Shown: piece by piece, positions 51,322-59,377 of the stretch
Position numbering within the stretch: the first letter of the stretch is position 1
How the letters are laid out: each line of letters starts with the position of its first letter
Source of the DNA: Dactylosporangium roseum
GTDB lineage: Bacteria; Actinomycetota; Actinomycetes; Mycobacteriales; Micromonosporaceae
NCBI RefSeq assembly: GCF_025264685.1
Contig: NZ_CP073721.1
Coordinates: forward strand, 8,156,998-8,220,997
DNA: 64,000 bases
Direction: 5' to 3'
Translations under genes and position numbers: made by a program
Notes under the pieces: model-generated
Seen by the model: the letters and a program-made list of their open reading frames with translations, nothing else
The model's database searches: none
What the model was told of the DNA's origin: nothing

Positions 51322-51793
51322 TGGCCCATCTCCACCGCACCCGGCGCACGCGCCGTAGCTCCTCCGCCAACCGTCATGATGGTACGCACCCGGTACCGCG
51401 CGTGGGAGTCATCCGCCCACAGTTCCTCACCCGCACCGCCCCGTGGCCGGGTGGTCGGCGCGAGTGCCCAGGTCGAAGGACGTTCGCCGCATACCGCAAC
51501 GCCCAGCAGCGGGTCCACCGGCATAGCCCTGCAACCGGCTCGAGGGTGCGGACCGCACGCAAAGGCGTCCATCAGTTCACCTGGCCGGCTCGTCCGACCT
51601 CCGCGCCGATTCACCCCGGGGTGAATCATCAGCCCTTCGGCTGCCCGGCGGCCCTTCGGCTGCCCGGCGGCCCTTCGGCTGCCCGGCGGCCCTTCGGCTG
51701 CCCGGCGGCCCTTCGGCTGCCCGGCGGCCCTTCGGCTGCCCGGCGGCCCTTCGGCTGCCCGGCGGCCCTTCGAGGAAGGGCCGGTTTCCTGCC
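51322..51793. other. Gene-free region with minisatellite
   Basis: 472 bp between the GNAT start and the HIT-like gene stop. Nothing coding is supported. Its right part is a 19-bp tandem repeat (51633-51772). Confidence 0.7.
51633..51772. repeat. 19-bp minisatellite, 7 copies plus a partial
   Basis: The unit CCCTTCGGCTGCCCGGCGG repeats perfectly seven times from 51633 to 51765, followed by CCCTTCG. The period is not a multiple of three, so the tract is not coding. It sits 3' of the HIT-like gene. Confidence 0.95.
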
Positions 51794-52630
51794 TCAGGCT
51801 CCGCGCTCGCGGTCTGCTTCCGCGACCGGCTGCGGCGTGGACAGCGCCGGCTTGGCGCCGGGTTCCTCGCCGTTGCCCTCGGCCGGCTCGGCGCTGAGAT
51901 CCTCGCCGTTGCCATGGGCCGGCTCGCGCACCATGGCGGCCGAGTTGCCCGTCTTGGTCGCCGGCTCCGGAACCTCGACGGTGGTGCCCGGGTCGCCGAA
52001 CGTCGAGGATTCATCGTTCGCGCGTGCCTCTTCGCTCAGCTTCGCCGGTGCGGTCCAGTTGATCCGGGGCGGCTCGGCGAGCGGGCGACCGCCGAACTCC
52101 GCGAGCCAGGCGGCGACGAGCGCGAGGTTTTCGCGCCACTGCTCCTCCGGAATCGGCGGGAGAATGTCGTCCCACAGAGCGAGGAACGTGCCCTGGAGTT
52201 GAAGCCTCCCGTAAGGCCGGGCGAGGAACCACAGATGCAGGTGTGCCGCGCCGTCACCCCAGCGATTCACGTGAACCCGCGCAACGCCGTCGAGGGAACG
52301 GATCGCCCGCTCGAGCCGAACCGTCATCACGCCCAGCTCGGCCGCGAGCATGTTGGGCAGATCTCCGAGGTCGAGGTGCGACCGTGACTCCAGAATGAGC
52401 ACCGCGGGCAGGCCCGTCGGCCGATCAAGACTGCGGACTCGCCAGCGATCACTCACCCAGATGTACGCCTCGTCCGGGGCGCCACAGGCACGGCACTCGG
52501 CGGGGTTGTCACCATGCCGGGGTGGTTCCACCGGGACCGGATCCAGGAGCCGCTTCACCCGGAGGTCACCCTCGAACGGGAACGTCGGCCAATAGGTGAA
52601 CGCGGGCAACCGCTGAGGCGTATCGGGCAC
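51794..52630 (-). CDS. HIT-like protein
   Basis: 278-aa predicted cytosolic protein. N-terminal CRACG (Cys at about 47 and 50) could bind zinc. The core VHVNRWGDGAAHLHLWFLARP resembles the HIT nucleotide hydrolase motif HxHxHxx, but the third His is Trp. The last 80 residues are a low-complexity acidic/Pro tail (EPAEGNGEEPGAKP). The start is GTG 52630. Its position upstream of parB and the degenerate HIT motif make function uncertain. Confidence 0.7.
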   Translation of the reverse strand: MPDTPQRLPAFTYWPTFPFEGDLRVKRLLDPVPVEPPRHGDNPAECRACGAPDEAYIWVSDRWRVRSLDRPTGLPAVLILESRSHLDLGDLPNMLAAELGVMTVRLERAIRSLDGVARVHVNRWGDGAAHLHLWFLARPYGRLQLQGTFLALWDDILPPIPEEQWRENLALVAAWLAEFGGRPLAEPPRINWTAPAKLSEEARANDESSTFGDPGTTVEVPEPATKTGNSAAMVREPAHGNGEDLSAEPAEGNGEEPGAKPALSTPQPVAEADRERGA

Positions 52631-52708
52631 GTGCCGACCCTAACCGACTGCGGCGTCGGTGTCCGTACCCTGTTGATAGCGCCCACCGTTGCTCCCTTCC
52701 GACGGCCG

Positions 52709-52785
52709 TCATCCACAGGCTTTCGGGCCCTCTACCACGCTGTTTCACGTGAAACGACGTACCTGTGGATAACTCCTGTGGATAA
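52709..52785. promoter_or_regulatory. DnaA boxes flanking parS
   Basis: TCATCCACA (52709-52717, one mismatch to TTATCCACA) lies before the parS site at 52741. Two perfect inverse boxes TGTGGATAA (52764-52772 and 52777-52785), 13 bp apart, follow it. This combines the targets of ParB and the initiator DnaA within 77 bp. Confidence 0.6.
52741..52756. promoter_or_regulatory. parS site 1
   Basis: TGTTTCACGTGAAACG, a match to the ParB palindrome GTTTCACGTGAAAC. Confidence 0.9.
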
Positions 52786-53132
52786 CGTTCGCCCAGCGCC
52801 TTTCTCTCAGCGTTTCTCAACACAAGTCTTCGGAGCGGCTCGACGAATCCGAAACGGCTCCGAGGGCTTCCAACCGTTCCGCTCGCGGTCGTACCACATG
52901 CCGTCCCTCTTCAACGCCTGAGGAGCGCCGCGTTTGACGACCCCTGCTCGTTGAACCGGTTCTTCCAGACCACCTCGGGGTCCGCGAGACGACCGCCGCT
53001 GCATCGGCCCATGCCACCGCTCGCGCCGGCGGCGGCGACTCATGGAGCGGCACTCGCGTCCGATTCCTTGACCGGCTCGGCTCGGGAGGCCGTCCGGCCA
53101 CGCGTTGCCGGACGGCCGGCCGCGGCAAACCT

Positions 53133-53165
53133 CAGGGCCGGACCCAAACGCCGGGTCCGGCCCTG
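53133..53165 (-). terminator. parAB terminator
   Basis: AGGGCCGGACCC (53134-53145) pairs perfectly with GGGTCCGGCCCT (53153-53164), plus one outer C-G pair, with a 7-nt loop. It lies 19 bp beyond the parB stop. Confidence 0.8.
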
Positions 53166-53183
53166 TGCACGTCATGGAGTGAG

Positions 53184-54188
53184 CTACTCCCGTTGACCGT
53201 TGCGGTCGTCGACGCCGATGATGCCGACGATGCGCTCAAGGTCGTCGACCGTGGCGAACTCGATCGTGATCCGGCCCTTGCGCCGGCCGATGTCGACCTT
53301 GACCCGGGTGTCGAACCGGTCCGAGAGCCGGTCGGCCAGATCGGACAGTGCCGGGGCGTGCGGCTTGGAGCGCCGCTGCGAGGCGGCGGCCTTCTTCGTC
53401 GAGCTGCCCTCCGCGATCGAGAGCTGGACGAGTTCCTCGGTTGCCCGTACCGAAAGGCCTTCGGCGACGATGCGGGTCGCGAGGGACTCCTGCTCCTCCG
53501 AGTTGTCCAGGCCGAGGAGCGCTCGGGCGTGGCCGGCGGACAGGATGCCGGCGGCGACCCGGAGTTGCACCTGGGCGGGGAGGTTCAGGAGGCGGATGGT
53601 GTTCGAGATCTGGGGCCGGCTCCGGCCGATACGCTTTGCGAGCTCCTCGTGGGTCGCGCCGAACTCGTCGAGCAGTTGCTGGTAGGCCGCTGCTTCCTCG
53701 AGTGGGTTGAGGTTGGCCCGGTGGATGTTCTCCAGCAGCGCGTCCCGGAGCATGGCGTCGTCGCGCGTGTCCCGGACGATCGCCGGGATGGCTTCCTTGC
53801 CCAGTGCCTGGGCGGCCCGCCAGCGGCGTTCGCCCATGACCAGCTCGTACTGCTTCTCCTCGGTCCGCTCGTTGTCGCGCAACTCGCGAACGACGATCGG
53901 CTGGAGGAAGCCGACCTCCTGGATCGAGGTCTTCAGCTCGTCGATGGCCTCCTCGTCGAAGACCTGCCGAGGCTGCTTCGGGTTCGGGACGATCACACCG
54001 ACCGGAATCTCGGCGAAGCGAGCGCCGGGGACCGGAGCGAGGGTGTTGGCGACCTCGGTCGGCGCGCCGGGCGTCGGGGGTGTTGCCAGCGCGGTCGCCG
54101 TGCCCACCGCGCCGTCGGCCGGCGCGGCGGCGGTTGGGATGAGGGCACCGAGCCCTCGCCCGAGACCTCCACGTCGGTTGGACTTCAT
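53184..54188 (-). CDS. parB: Chromosome partitioning protein ParB
   Basis: 334-aa ParB, a CTP-dependent clamp that spreads from parS. Starts MKSNRRGGLGRGLGALIP. The CTP-binding domain includes PNPKQPRQVF, GERRWRAAQALG and LLENIHRANLNPLEEAAAYQQLL. The helix-turn-helix THEELAKRIGRSRPQISNTIRLL reads parS, and a C-terminal dimerisation region follows. ATG 54188 has GGGAGGAGTCGC upstream and overlaps the parA stop as ATGA. Confidence 0.98.
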   Translation of the reverse strand: MKSNRRGGLGRGLGALIPTAAAPADGAVGTATALATPPTPGAPTEVANTLAPVPGARFAEIPVGVIVPNPKQPRQVFDEEAIDELKTSIQEVGFLQPIVVRELRDNERTEEKQYELVMGERRWRAAQALGKEAIPAIVRDTRDDAMLRDALLENIHRANLNPLEEAAAYQQLLDEFGATHEELAKRIGRSRPQISNTIRLLNLPAQVQLRVAAGILSAGHARALLGLDNSEEQESLATRIVAEGLSVRATEELVQLSIAEGSSTKKAAASQRRSKPHAPALSDLADRLSDRFDTRVKVDIGRRKGRITIEFATVDDLERIVGIIGVDDRNGQRE

Positions 54189-55084
54189 GCGACTCCTCCC
54201 ACCTGCGCACCGCGCAGTGCGATCTCCTGTGCCGCCTCGAAGTAGCTGACGGCACCCCGGGATCCGGGATCGTACGTCATCACGGACTGGCTGTAGCTCG
54301 GCGCCTCGGACACCCGGACGTTGCGGGGGATCACGGCGTTGAGGCACTTGTCGCCAAAGTGGTTCCGGACGTCCTGCTCGACCAGGTCGGCAAGGCGGGT
54401 GCGCCGGTCGTACATCGTCAGCAGCACCGTCGAAATGTCGAGCTTCGGATTCAGGTGGGACCGCACCAGTTCGATGTTGTTGGTGAGCGCCTGGACGCCC
54501 TCAAGGGCGTAGTACTCGCACTGGATCGGGATGAGTACCTCTTCGGCGGCAACGAGCGCGTTGACCGTCAGCAGGCCGAGGGACGGTGGGCAGTCGATGA
54601 AGATGTAGTCGTAGTTGGAGCCGCCGGCCTCGATCGCCCGCTTGAGCCGCGACTCGCGGGCGACGACCGAGACGAGCTCGATCTCAGCGCCGGCGAGGTC
54701 GATCGTGGCGGGCACGGCCCACAGGTTCGGGATGCCCTCGACCTGCTGGGTGACCGCGTCGAGCGGAGCGCCGTCGATGAGGCAGTCGTACACGTCAGGG
54801 ACGCCGGAGTGGTGTGGAACGTTGAGGCCGGTCGAGGCATTGCCCTGCGGGTCGAGGTCGATCACGAGCACACGGTTGCCGTGAAGCGCCAGAGCCACGG
54901 CGATGTTCACCGCCGTCGTGGTCTTGCCCACTCCACCCTTCTGGTTCGCCACGCACATCGTGCGGCGCCGTGGTGGGCGGGGCATCGTGATTTCCCCGCT
55001 CGGGTTGAGAATCTCCACGGCGCGCTTTGCCTCCTGTGCCAGCGGCGGGTCTTCGGTTTCACGTGAAACATACGCGTCAGTCAT
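54185..55084 (-). CDS. parA: Chromosome partitioning ATPase ParA
   Basis: ParA/Soj ATPase. Walker A KGGVGKTTTAVNIA, DLDPQGNASTGL, IDCPPSLGLLTVNAL and the C-terminal TYDPGSRGAVSYFEAAQEIA are complete. The 299-aa form starts at ATG 55084 (GAGGG upstream, MTDAYVSRETE). The same frame stays open far upstream, with possible starts at 55645 and 55894, the latter having a strong GGAGGG. A longer protein of up to 569 aa is therefore possible. Two parS sites lie in this frame and are read as VSRET both times. In Streptomyces a VSRET is also found near the ParA N-terminus. Confidence 0.95.
   Translation of the reverse strand: MTDAYVSRETEDPPLAQEAKRAVEILNPSGEITMPRPPRRRTMCVANQKGGVGKTTTAVNIAVALALHGNRVLVIDLDPQGNASTGLNVPHHSGVPDVYDCLIDGAPLDAVTQQVEGIPNLWAVPATIDLAGAEIELVSVVARESRLKRAIEAGGSNYDYIFIDCPPSLGLLTVNALVAAEEVLIPIQCEYYALEGVQALTNNIELVRSHLNPKLDISTVLLTMYDRRTRLADLVEQDVRNHFGDKCLNAVIPRNVRVSEAPSYSQSVMTYDPGSRGAVSYFEAAQEIALRGAQVGGVA
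55055..55070. promoter_or_regulatory. parS site 2, inside parA
   Basis: GGTTTCACGTGAAACA lies within the first codons of parA and encodes VSRET. Confidence 0.9.
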
Positions 55085-55941
55085 TGCGCCCTCGGTATCC
55101 GCGGTGACGGACGGGTGCGGCCGGGGTGATGGCGGATTCCGACGCTCGGACCTTACTTCGGCCCTCGAATCGGCTCCCGCCTCGGCCCTGTCGGCCGGAG
55201 GGGCGTCGACAGTCGGCGATGCTCCCCGGCCGTACACAGTACCGGTTGAGCGGTCCGCAGCCGGGGCGCCAGCGTGAAACTCCACCATGCCCCCGCGTGT
55301 CGGCTCATGCACATGGGGCACCTGCGGCGGTCTGACGCGATGCGGGTCGTGGGGCTCGTGCGGTTGGACCGGCTCGTGCGGTTGGACCGGCTCATGGCGC
55401 TCGCCCAGAGGTGTCACCTGGCCGCGAGCCGGTTCGGGCGGCTCGGCGTGAGCTACGGCGCCTGGAGGCGTCGCCTGCCCGCGAGCCGGCTGCTCGTACG
55501 GCTGGCGGGACTCCGCTCTGGGCTGAGGTACGCCACGACCGGCCGGACGAACGCCCCAACCCTCGATACCTGTTTCACGTGAAACGTGACCGTCGCCGTA
55601 GTGGCTATCGCCGTACTCCGGAACATCACCGCTGTCGCGCACCATGTCAGTCCCGTCCCGCTCGGAAAGATTGACACTCTCGGCCACCCCTGCGGTCTGG
55701 AACGTAAGAGCGGCGCGCGGCCAGCCTACGGCGCTCCGCCGAACGGAGCTATGGCTCTTGGGCGCGTCGTTGGCCTTGTCACCCCTGACCGAGCGCCAAA
55801 AGACCAGAAATCCGTCAACCCGGCGAAGTAGCCCGCCCAGCCGTTGCATCGGCGACGCCGGCCACCCGATGCCGACCGCTCTGCTGTCCCCCATGGAACC
55901 CTCCGCGTTCCCCGTCCCCGGGGCCGCGGTGCGCCCCCGGG
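55085..55941. other. Region upstream of the short parA form
   Basis: 857 bp between ATG 55084 and rsmG. It either encodes an N-terminal extension of ParA (Pro/His/Glu-rich, with a EPVQPH repeat) or is untranslated. It contains parS site 3 and no other supported gene. Confidence 0.5.
55571..55586. promoter_or_regulatory. parS site 3
   Basis: TGTTTCACGTGAAACG, about 490 bp upstream of the short parA start and in frame with the longer ParA form, where it also reads VSRET. Confidence 0.9.
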
Positions 55942-56625
55942 TTATCGTGCGCGGCGCCCTCCGGAACTCCGGCGGCGCGCGACCTCCCGCTCTCGTACGA
56001 CTTCGACGACCGTGGTCGGCTCGGCGAGGATCTCGTCCCCGCACGTCCGCACCGACGGGGTCGCCGCCCCCATCCGCGCGAGCGCCTCCGCGTGTTCCGC
56101 GATCTCGGTCGCGGCGGAGGCACCCTTCAGCGCGAGCAGTCGACCACCGATGGCGGTGAGGGGGAGACACCAGCCGGCGAGCCGGTCGAGTGGAGCGACT
56201 GCCCGGGCGGTGACGACATCGGCGAGGGGAAGCTTCCCGACGCACTCCTCGGCCCGGGCCCGCACCACCGTGGTCCGGTCCAAGCCGAGCGCCGTCACCG
56301 CTTCGGAGAGAAAGGCGGTACGTCGTGCGAGCGGCTCGACCAGGGTGACGGAAAGGTCGGGACGAGCCACTGCCAGCACCATACCGGGCAAGCCGGCCCC
56401 GGACCCGATGTCGACGACCGAGGCACCCGACGGAATGAGGTCCGCGACCACGGCGCAGTTGAGCAGGTGGCGCTCCCAGATGCGAGGCGCCTCCCGGGGC
56501 CCGATGAGTCCACGGACGACGCCGTCGGTGATGAGGAGTTCCGCGTACTGCTGAGCCAGGGGGAGCCGGTCCCCGAACAGCTTGCCGGCAGCGGGGAGCG
56601 CCTCGTGTGGGACACCGTCATCCAT
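55942..56625 (-). CDS. rsmG: 16S rRNA (guanine-N7) methyltransferase RsmG
   Basis: 227-aa RsmG/GidB that methylates G527 of 16S rRNA. The SAM-binding motif VVDIGSGAGLPGMVLAVARPD and IWERHLLNCAVVADLI are family hallmarks; EPLARRTAFLSE and DVVTARAVAPLDRL follow. The C-terminus is a basic tail (RRRSSGGRRAR). ATG 56625. First coding gene of the rsmG-parA-parB series, beside a large gene-free region. Confidence 0.96.
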   Translation of the reverse strand: MDDGVPHEALPAAGKLFGDRLPLAQQYAELLITDGVVRGLIGPREAPRIWERHLLNCAVVADLIPSGASVVDIGSGAGLPGMVLAVARPDLSVTLVEPLARRTAFLSEAVTALGLDRTTVVRARAEECVGKLPLADVVTARAVAPLDRLAGWCLPLTAIGGRLLALKGASAATEIAEHAEALARMGAATPSVRTCGDEILAEPTTVVEVVREREVARRRSSGGRRAR

Positions 56626-56887
56626 GGCTCAAGGAAATCACGACGGCGGGCCTGGGTGGCGAGCGCCCTCGCGCCCTCGGTCCGTCCACCTCGCAACGCC
56701 CGACAGCAGGGCTGCGGTCTCGGCGCGGCGCCAATGCTTCGGCGCGGCGCCGGGGGAGGAGCGGGCCGTGGTTGAGCGACAGCTCCCGTGCTTGACGGGT
56801 TCGGTGACGGGGCGATCCAGAGCGTCGGTCACCGGTGCGCCACCGCATTCTGTCGCCAATGCCCTTCCTGCTGTCCTTCATGAGGTG

Positions 56888-56939
56888 CCCGGCCGCTCCG
56901 CCCGGCCGCTCCGCCCGGCCGCTCCGCCCGGCCGCTCCG
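56888..56939. repeat. 13-bp minisatellite, 4 copies
   Basis: CCCGGCCGCTCCG repeats perfectly four times. Confidence 0.95.
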
Positions 56940-57040
56940 CTGGGTCGCGCTGGCTACCGTTGTGTCTCGGGCCATTTGTGTCGGTGGTCCGAACCGCTTC
57001 CAACGTTTGTTCCGGACCGCCAGCCCGGGTGGGATCCTCT

Positions 57041-57290
57041 GCCGTCCGCTTGGTGGGTCGGTCCGTACCAACGCCGGTCCGCGCGAGCGCTCCAGCCGGC
57101 CGCACCCTAGCCCGACCCGCACTCCAGCCGAGATCGCACCACGAGTCGTCGCTGCCTGCCGACGGTGGCACTCTCCCGGGGCTGCCCGCTGTATCGGCAT
57201 TCCAGCCAGAGCTGCGGCGAGCACGTCCGCTGCAGCGGACTACGTCAGGCCGATTTCATGATTGTGGAGCGATTTTGTCGCTGTCCGCCG
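57041..57290. repeat. Dispersed repeat family 2, copy 1
   Basis: About 250 bp that aligns in direct orientation with 58493-58732. Shared stretches include GCTCCAGCCGG, GGGCTGCCCGCTG and the near-identical CAGCGGACTACGTCAGGCC. An extra 18 bp with a partial duplication (CGTCCGCTGCAGCGGAC) occurs here. A partial third copy of the middle part runs to about 57350 (TGCACCGGCGTCC). Confidence 0.7.
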
Positions 57291-57970
57291 GCGATTGGCG
57301 GTGCGGCTCTTCCGGGCCGGCCCACTGCACCGGCGTCCCCGCCGCAGTTTGCGGCGGATCCTGCACCGCCACCGCGTACCCGGCCAGCCGCAAGCCGATC
57401 CACGGCCGCTGCCCGCGGGCACCCATCGCCAGGCGGCTCAACGACCGCCTGCCGCTTCACACCCTGGGGGCAACCCCGGCCTTGGTCCAGGCGGTCGGTC
57501 GTCTACGTCGGGGCCGAGCACTGTCGCCTGATCCCGGTCCGTGCACCGAATGTCCGGCGCCGGCCGCGTTGTTCCGGTCGCAGCAATCCGTTGATCCCCG
57601 TGGTCGTGCCACTGTGTACCCATGCCCATCAAGGCCGATGGACGGCGGGCCAGAGGAATCGAGTCGGTTGGCTCGGTGCAAGTCGACCAGCGCTGGGACC
57701 AGAGGGTGGCCGGCTGATGCGATCGGTGGGCCGATTCGGTTCGAGCCGGCGAGGGGCTGGCCCCACGGCACGAGTCTGGGCACGGTCCACGAGCCGCCGA
57801 GGGCAGTGCCTCCGTCCGCCGGTTCGGTCCCGTCCGGACCTGCGCCGCGGGTCCCCGGTCATGCCCGGACCCGTGCCGCAGGGCGTCGGCCATGCCCAGA
57901 CCTGTGCCGTGCGACCTCTCGGCCATGTCCGAATCTGTCCATGAGGCCAGGACTAAGGAGGCGGCGGCCT

Positions 57971-58005
57971 CGTCTCCACGCCATTGGAGGCGAGGCGTGG
58001 AGACG
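57971..58005. repeat. Hairpin next to parS site 4
   Basis: CGTCTCCACGCC (57971-57982) and GGCGTGGAGACG (57994-58005) form a perfect 12-bp stem with an 11-nt loop, ending 2 bp before a parS site. Confidence 0.75.
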
Positions 58006-58007
58006 CA

Positions 58008-58023
58008 TGTTTCACGTGAAACG
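58008..58023. promoter_or_regulatory. parS site 4
   Basis: TGTTTCACGTGAAACG in the rsmG-folD gene-free region, directly after a 12-bp hairpin. Confidence 0.9.
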
Positions 58024-58492
58024 ACGCCACCGCGAGCCGACCTTCACGAGTCGACCCTCAGGAGCCAGCCCGGATGAATGCCGGACGGATCGTCACACGG
58101 ATCGAACTTCCCCGCGGGCCGGTCCGGCGTATCCGCGCCCAACGGAAGCGCATTGGCCCAGCCGAAGCAATGCCTCGTCGCGTCACAGCAACACTCCGGC
58201 AAAGTCACACCGAAGGACGGGCCTGGGCACCAGGCTCGACATGACGGTGAGTTCACCTTGAGCGCGGGTCCGGGCAGCTAACACACGGCACTGAAGCCAC
58301 CCCCGTCGACGCGACACGGCGATCCAGCGGTCGGTCGGGTGTACCCGATCACGAACGCCCGGTGACCCCCGAGGCGGTGATCGATCGCCGGAGGGCTCCG
58401 GGTGAGATGCCCGGCAAACCAGGCAGAGTTTTGTCGGCTGCTGGTACACCATGTCCAGGGATGCCCATCGACCAAGGCGGCTGGACGCGTCC

Positions 58493-58732
58493 CGCAGATG
58501 CACGCGTTGGCGGGTCGCCCGGTTCGACGCCGATCTGCGCGAGAGCTCCAGCCGGTCGCACTCGAGCCCCACCCGTACCCCGGCCACGATCGCACTACGG
58601 GTCGTCACCGCCCGCCGGCGGTGGGACTCTTCCCGGGCTGCCCGCTGCACCAGCGTCCCAGCCAGAGCCGCAGCGGACTACGTCAGGCCCATTTTTCATG
58701 ATCCTGGAACTCGCTCCAGCGACAAATCGCCC
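58493..58732. repeat. Dispersed repeat family 2, copy 2
   Basis: Direct repeat of 57041-57290, similar along about 240 bp with scattered substitutions and small indels. No coding potential recognised. Confidence 0.7.
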
Positions 58733-58932
58733 CATGATCATGAAATCGGCCGCCTGCAACCGATGGTCGAATACGCCAGACCGCCGCCAAACGCAACGGC
58801 GTTGATCGCGATCACGGGCACCCGACCCGCACGACAACGCCGAGCCGCCGCGACCACGAGTCCGACCGACGACCGGCGCGGCGGAGTGCCGACCATGGTG
58901 GAGTCCGGCGGCCCGATGGTCGGCCCCGCCCA

Positions 58933-59207
58933 TCGACCAATGATCGCTCAAGGCCGCGAAGTTAAGCCCAACGGCCTCTTGTCAACCCGGACCAGGCTGA
59001 CAATTCGGGCGCTGACCTCGGAGACGTCGCCGCCGAGGGCCGGCTGGCACGCGTTCCTGCGCAATCCCGCCGCCGTGCCGGACCCAGCAGCGATCATGAG
59101 CGACAGACACCACCCGCACGACTGTGCGGCACCATCCAGTAGCGCAACACCGGGGTGGACAGACGACCGAACGGCTGAACTTCGCGGCCTTGCATGATCG
59201 CTCGACC
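58933..59207. mobile_element. MITE-like element, copy B
   Basis: About 275 bp. The ends are imperfect inverted repeats: the left reads CAAGGCCGCGAAGTTAAGCC (58949-58968), the right reads CAAGGCCGCGAAGTTCAGCC on the minus strand (59194-59175), each next to GATCG/GATCATG. It aligns internally with copy A (33169-33490) but lacks the 50-bp hairpin. No transposase is visible, so this would be a non-autonomous element. Confidence 0.6.
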
Positions 59208-59361
59208 AACGGCAAAGGCCGGCCCTTCCAACCGCACCCTGCAAACCGAACGGGCCTACGACACATCCGCAATACAGCCCGCACGGCGCACTGAGGCGGG
59301 CAACTACCCGGCCGCGTGCGCGGAGCCCGCACCATTCCGGCGAAGGCTCCGGACGCGACGC

Positions 59362-59377
59362 CGTTTCACGTGAAACG
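59362..59377. promoter_or_regulatory. parS site 5, over the folD stop
   Basis: CGTTTCACGTGAAACG. The folD stop codon (59368-59366) is inside the palindrome. Confidence 0.9.

Larger units (their letters stand above)
52631..53183. other. Gene-free region with parS and DnaA boxes
   Basis: 553 bp between the HIT-like gene and the parB stop. It contains three DnaA-like boxes, one parS site and the parAB terminator. No gene is supported. Confidence 0.75.
56626..59365. other. 2.7-kb gene-free, repeat-rich region between rsmG and folD
   Basis: No frame shows a family signal. Long open frames exist on both strands but have Arg/Pro/Ser-rich translations typical of non-coding high-GC DNA. Contents by position: 13-bp minisatellite (56888-56939), two direct copies of a 250-bp repeat with a third partial copy (57041-57350 and 58493-58732), a hairpin plus parS site 4 (57971-58023) and MITE-like copy B (58933-59207). 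Confidence 0.75.

Noticed and set aside
51633..51772. Possible CRISPR array
   Set aside because: The repeats are contiguous 19-mers with no spacers, so it is a minisatellite.
52264..52276. ATTCACGTGAACC resembling parS
   Set aside because: Half-site mismatches in both arms within the HIT-like coding sequence.
56582..58261. 559-codon open frame in the rsmG-folD gap
   Set aside because: The Arg/Pro/Ser-rich translation spans the minisatellite, repeats and parS 4; it starts inside rsmG and has no family signal.
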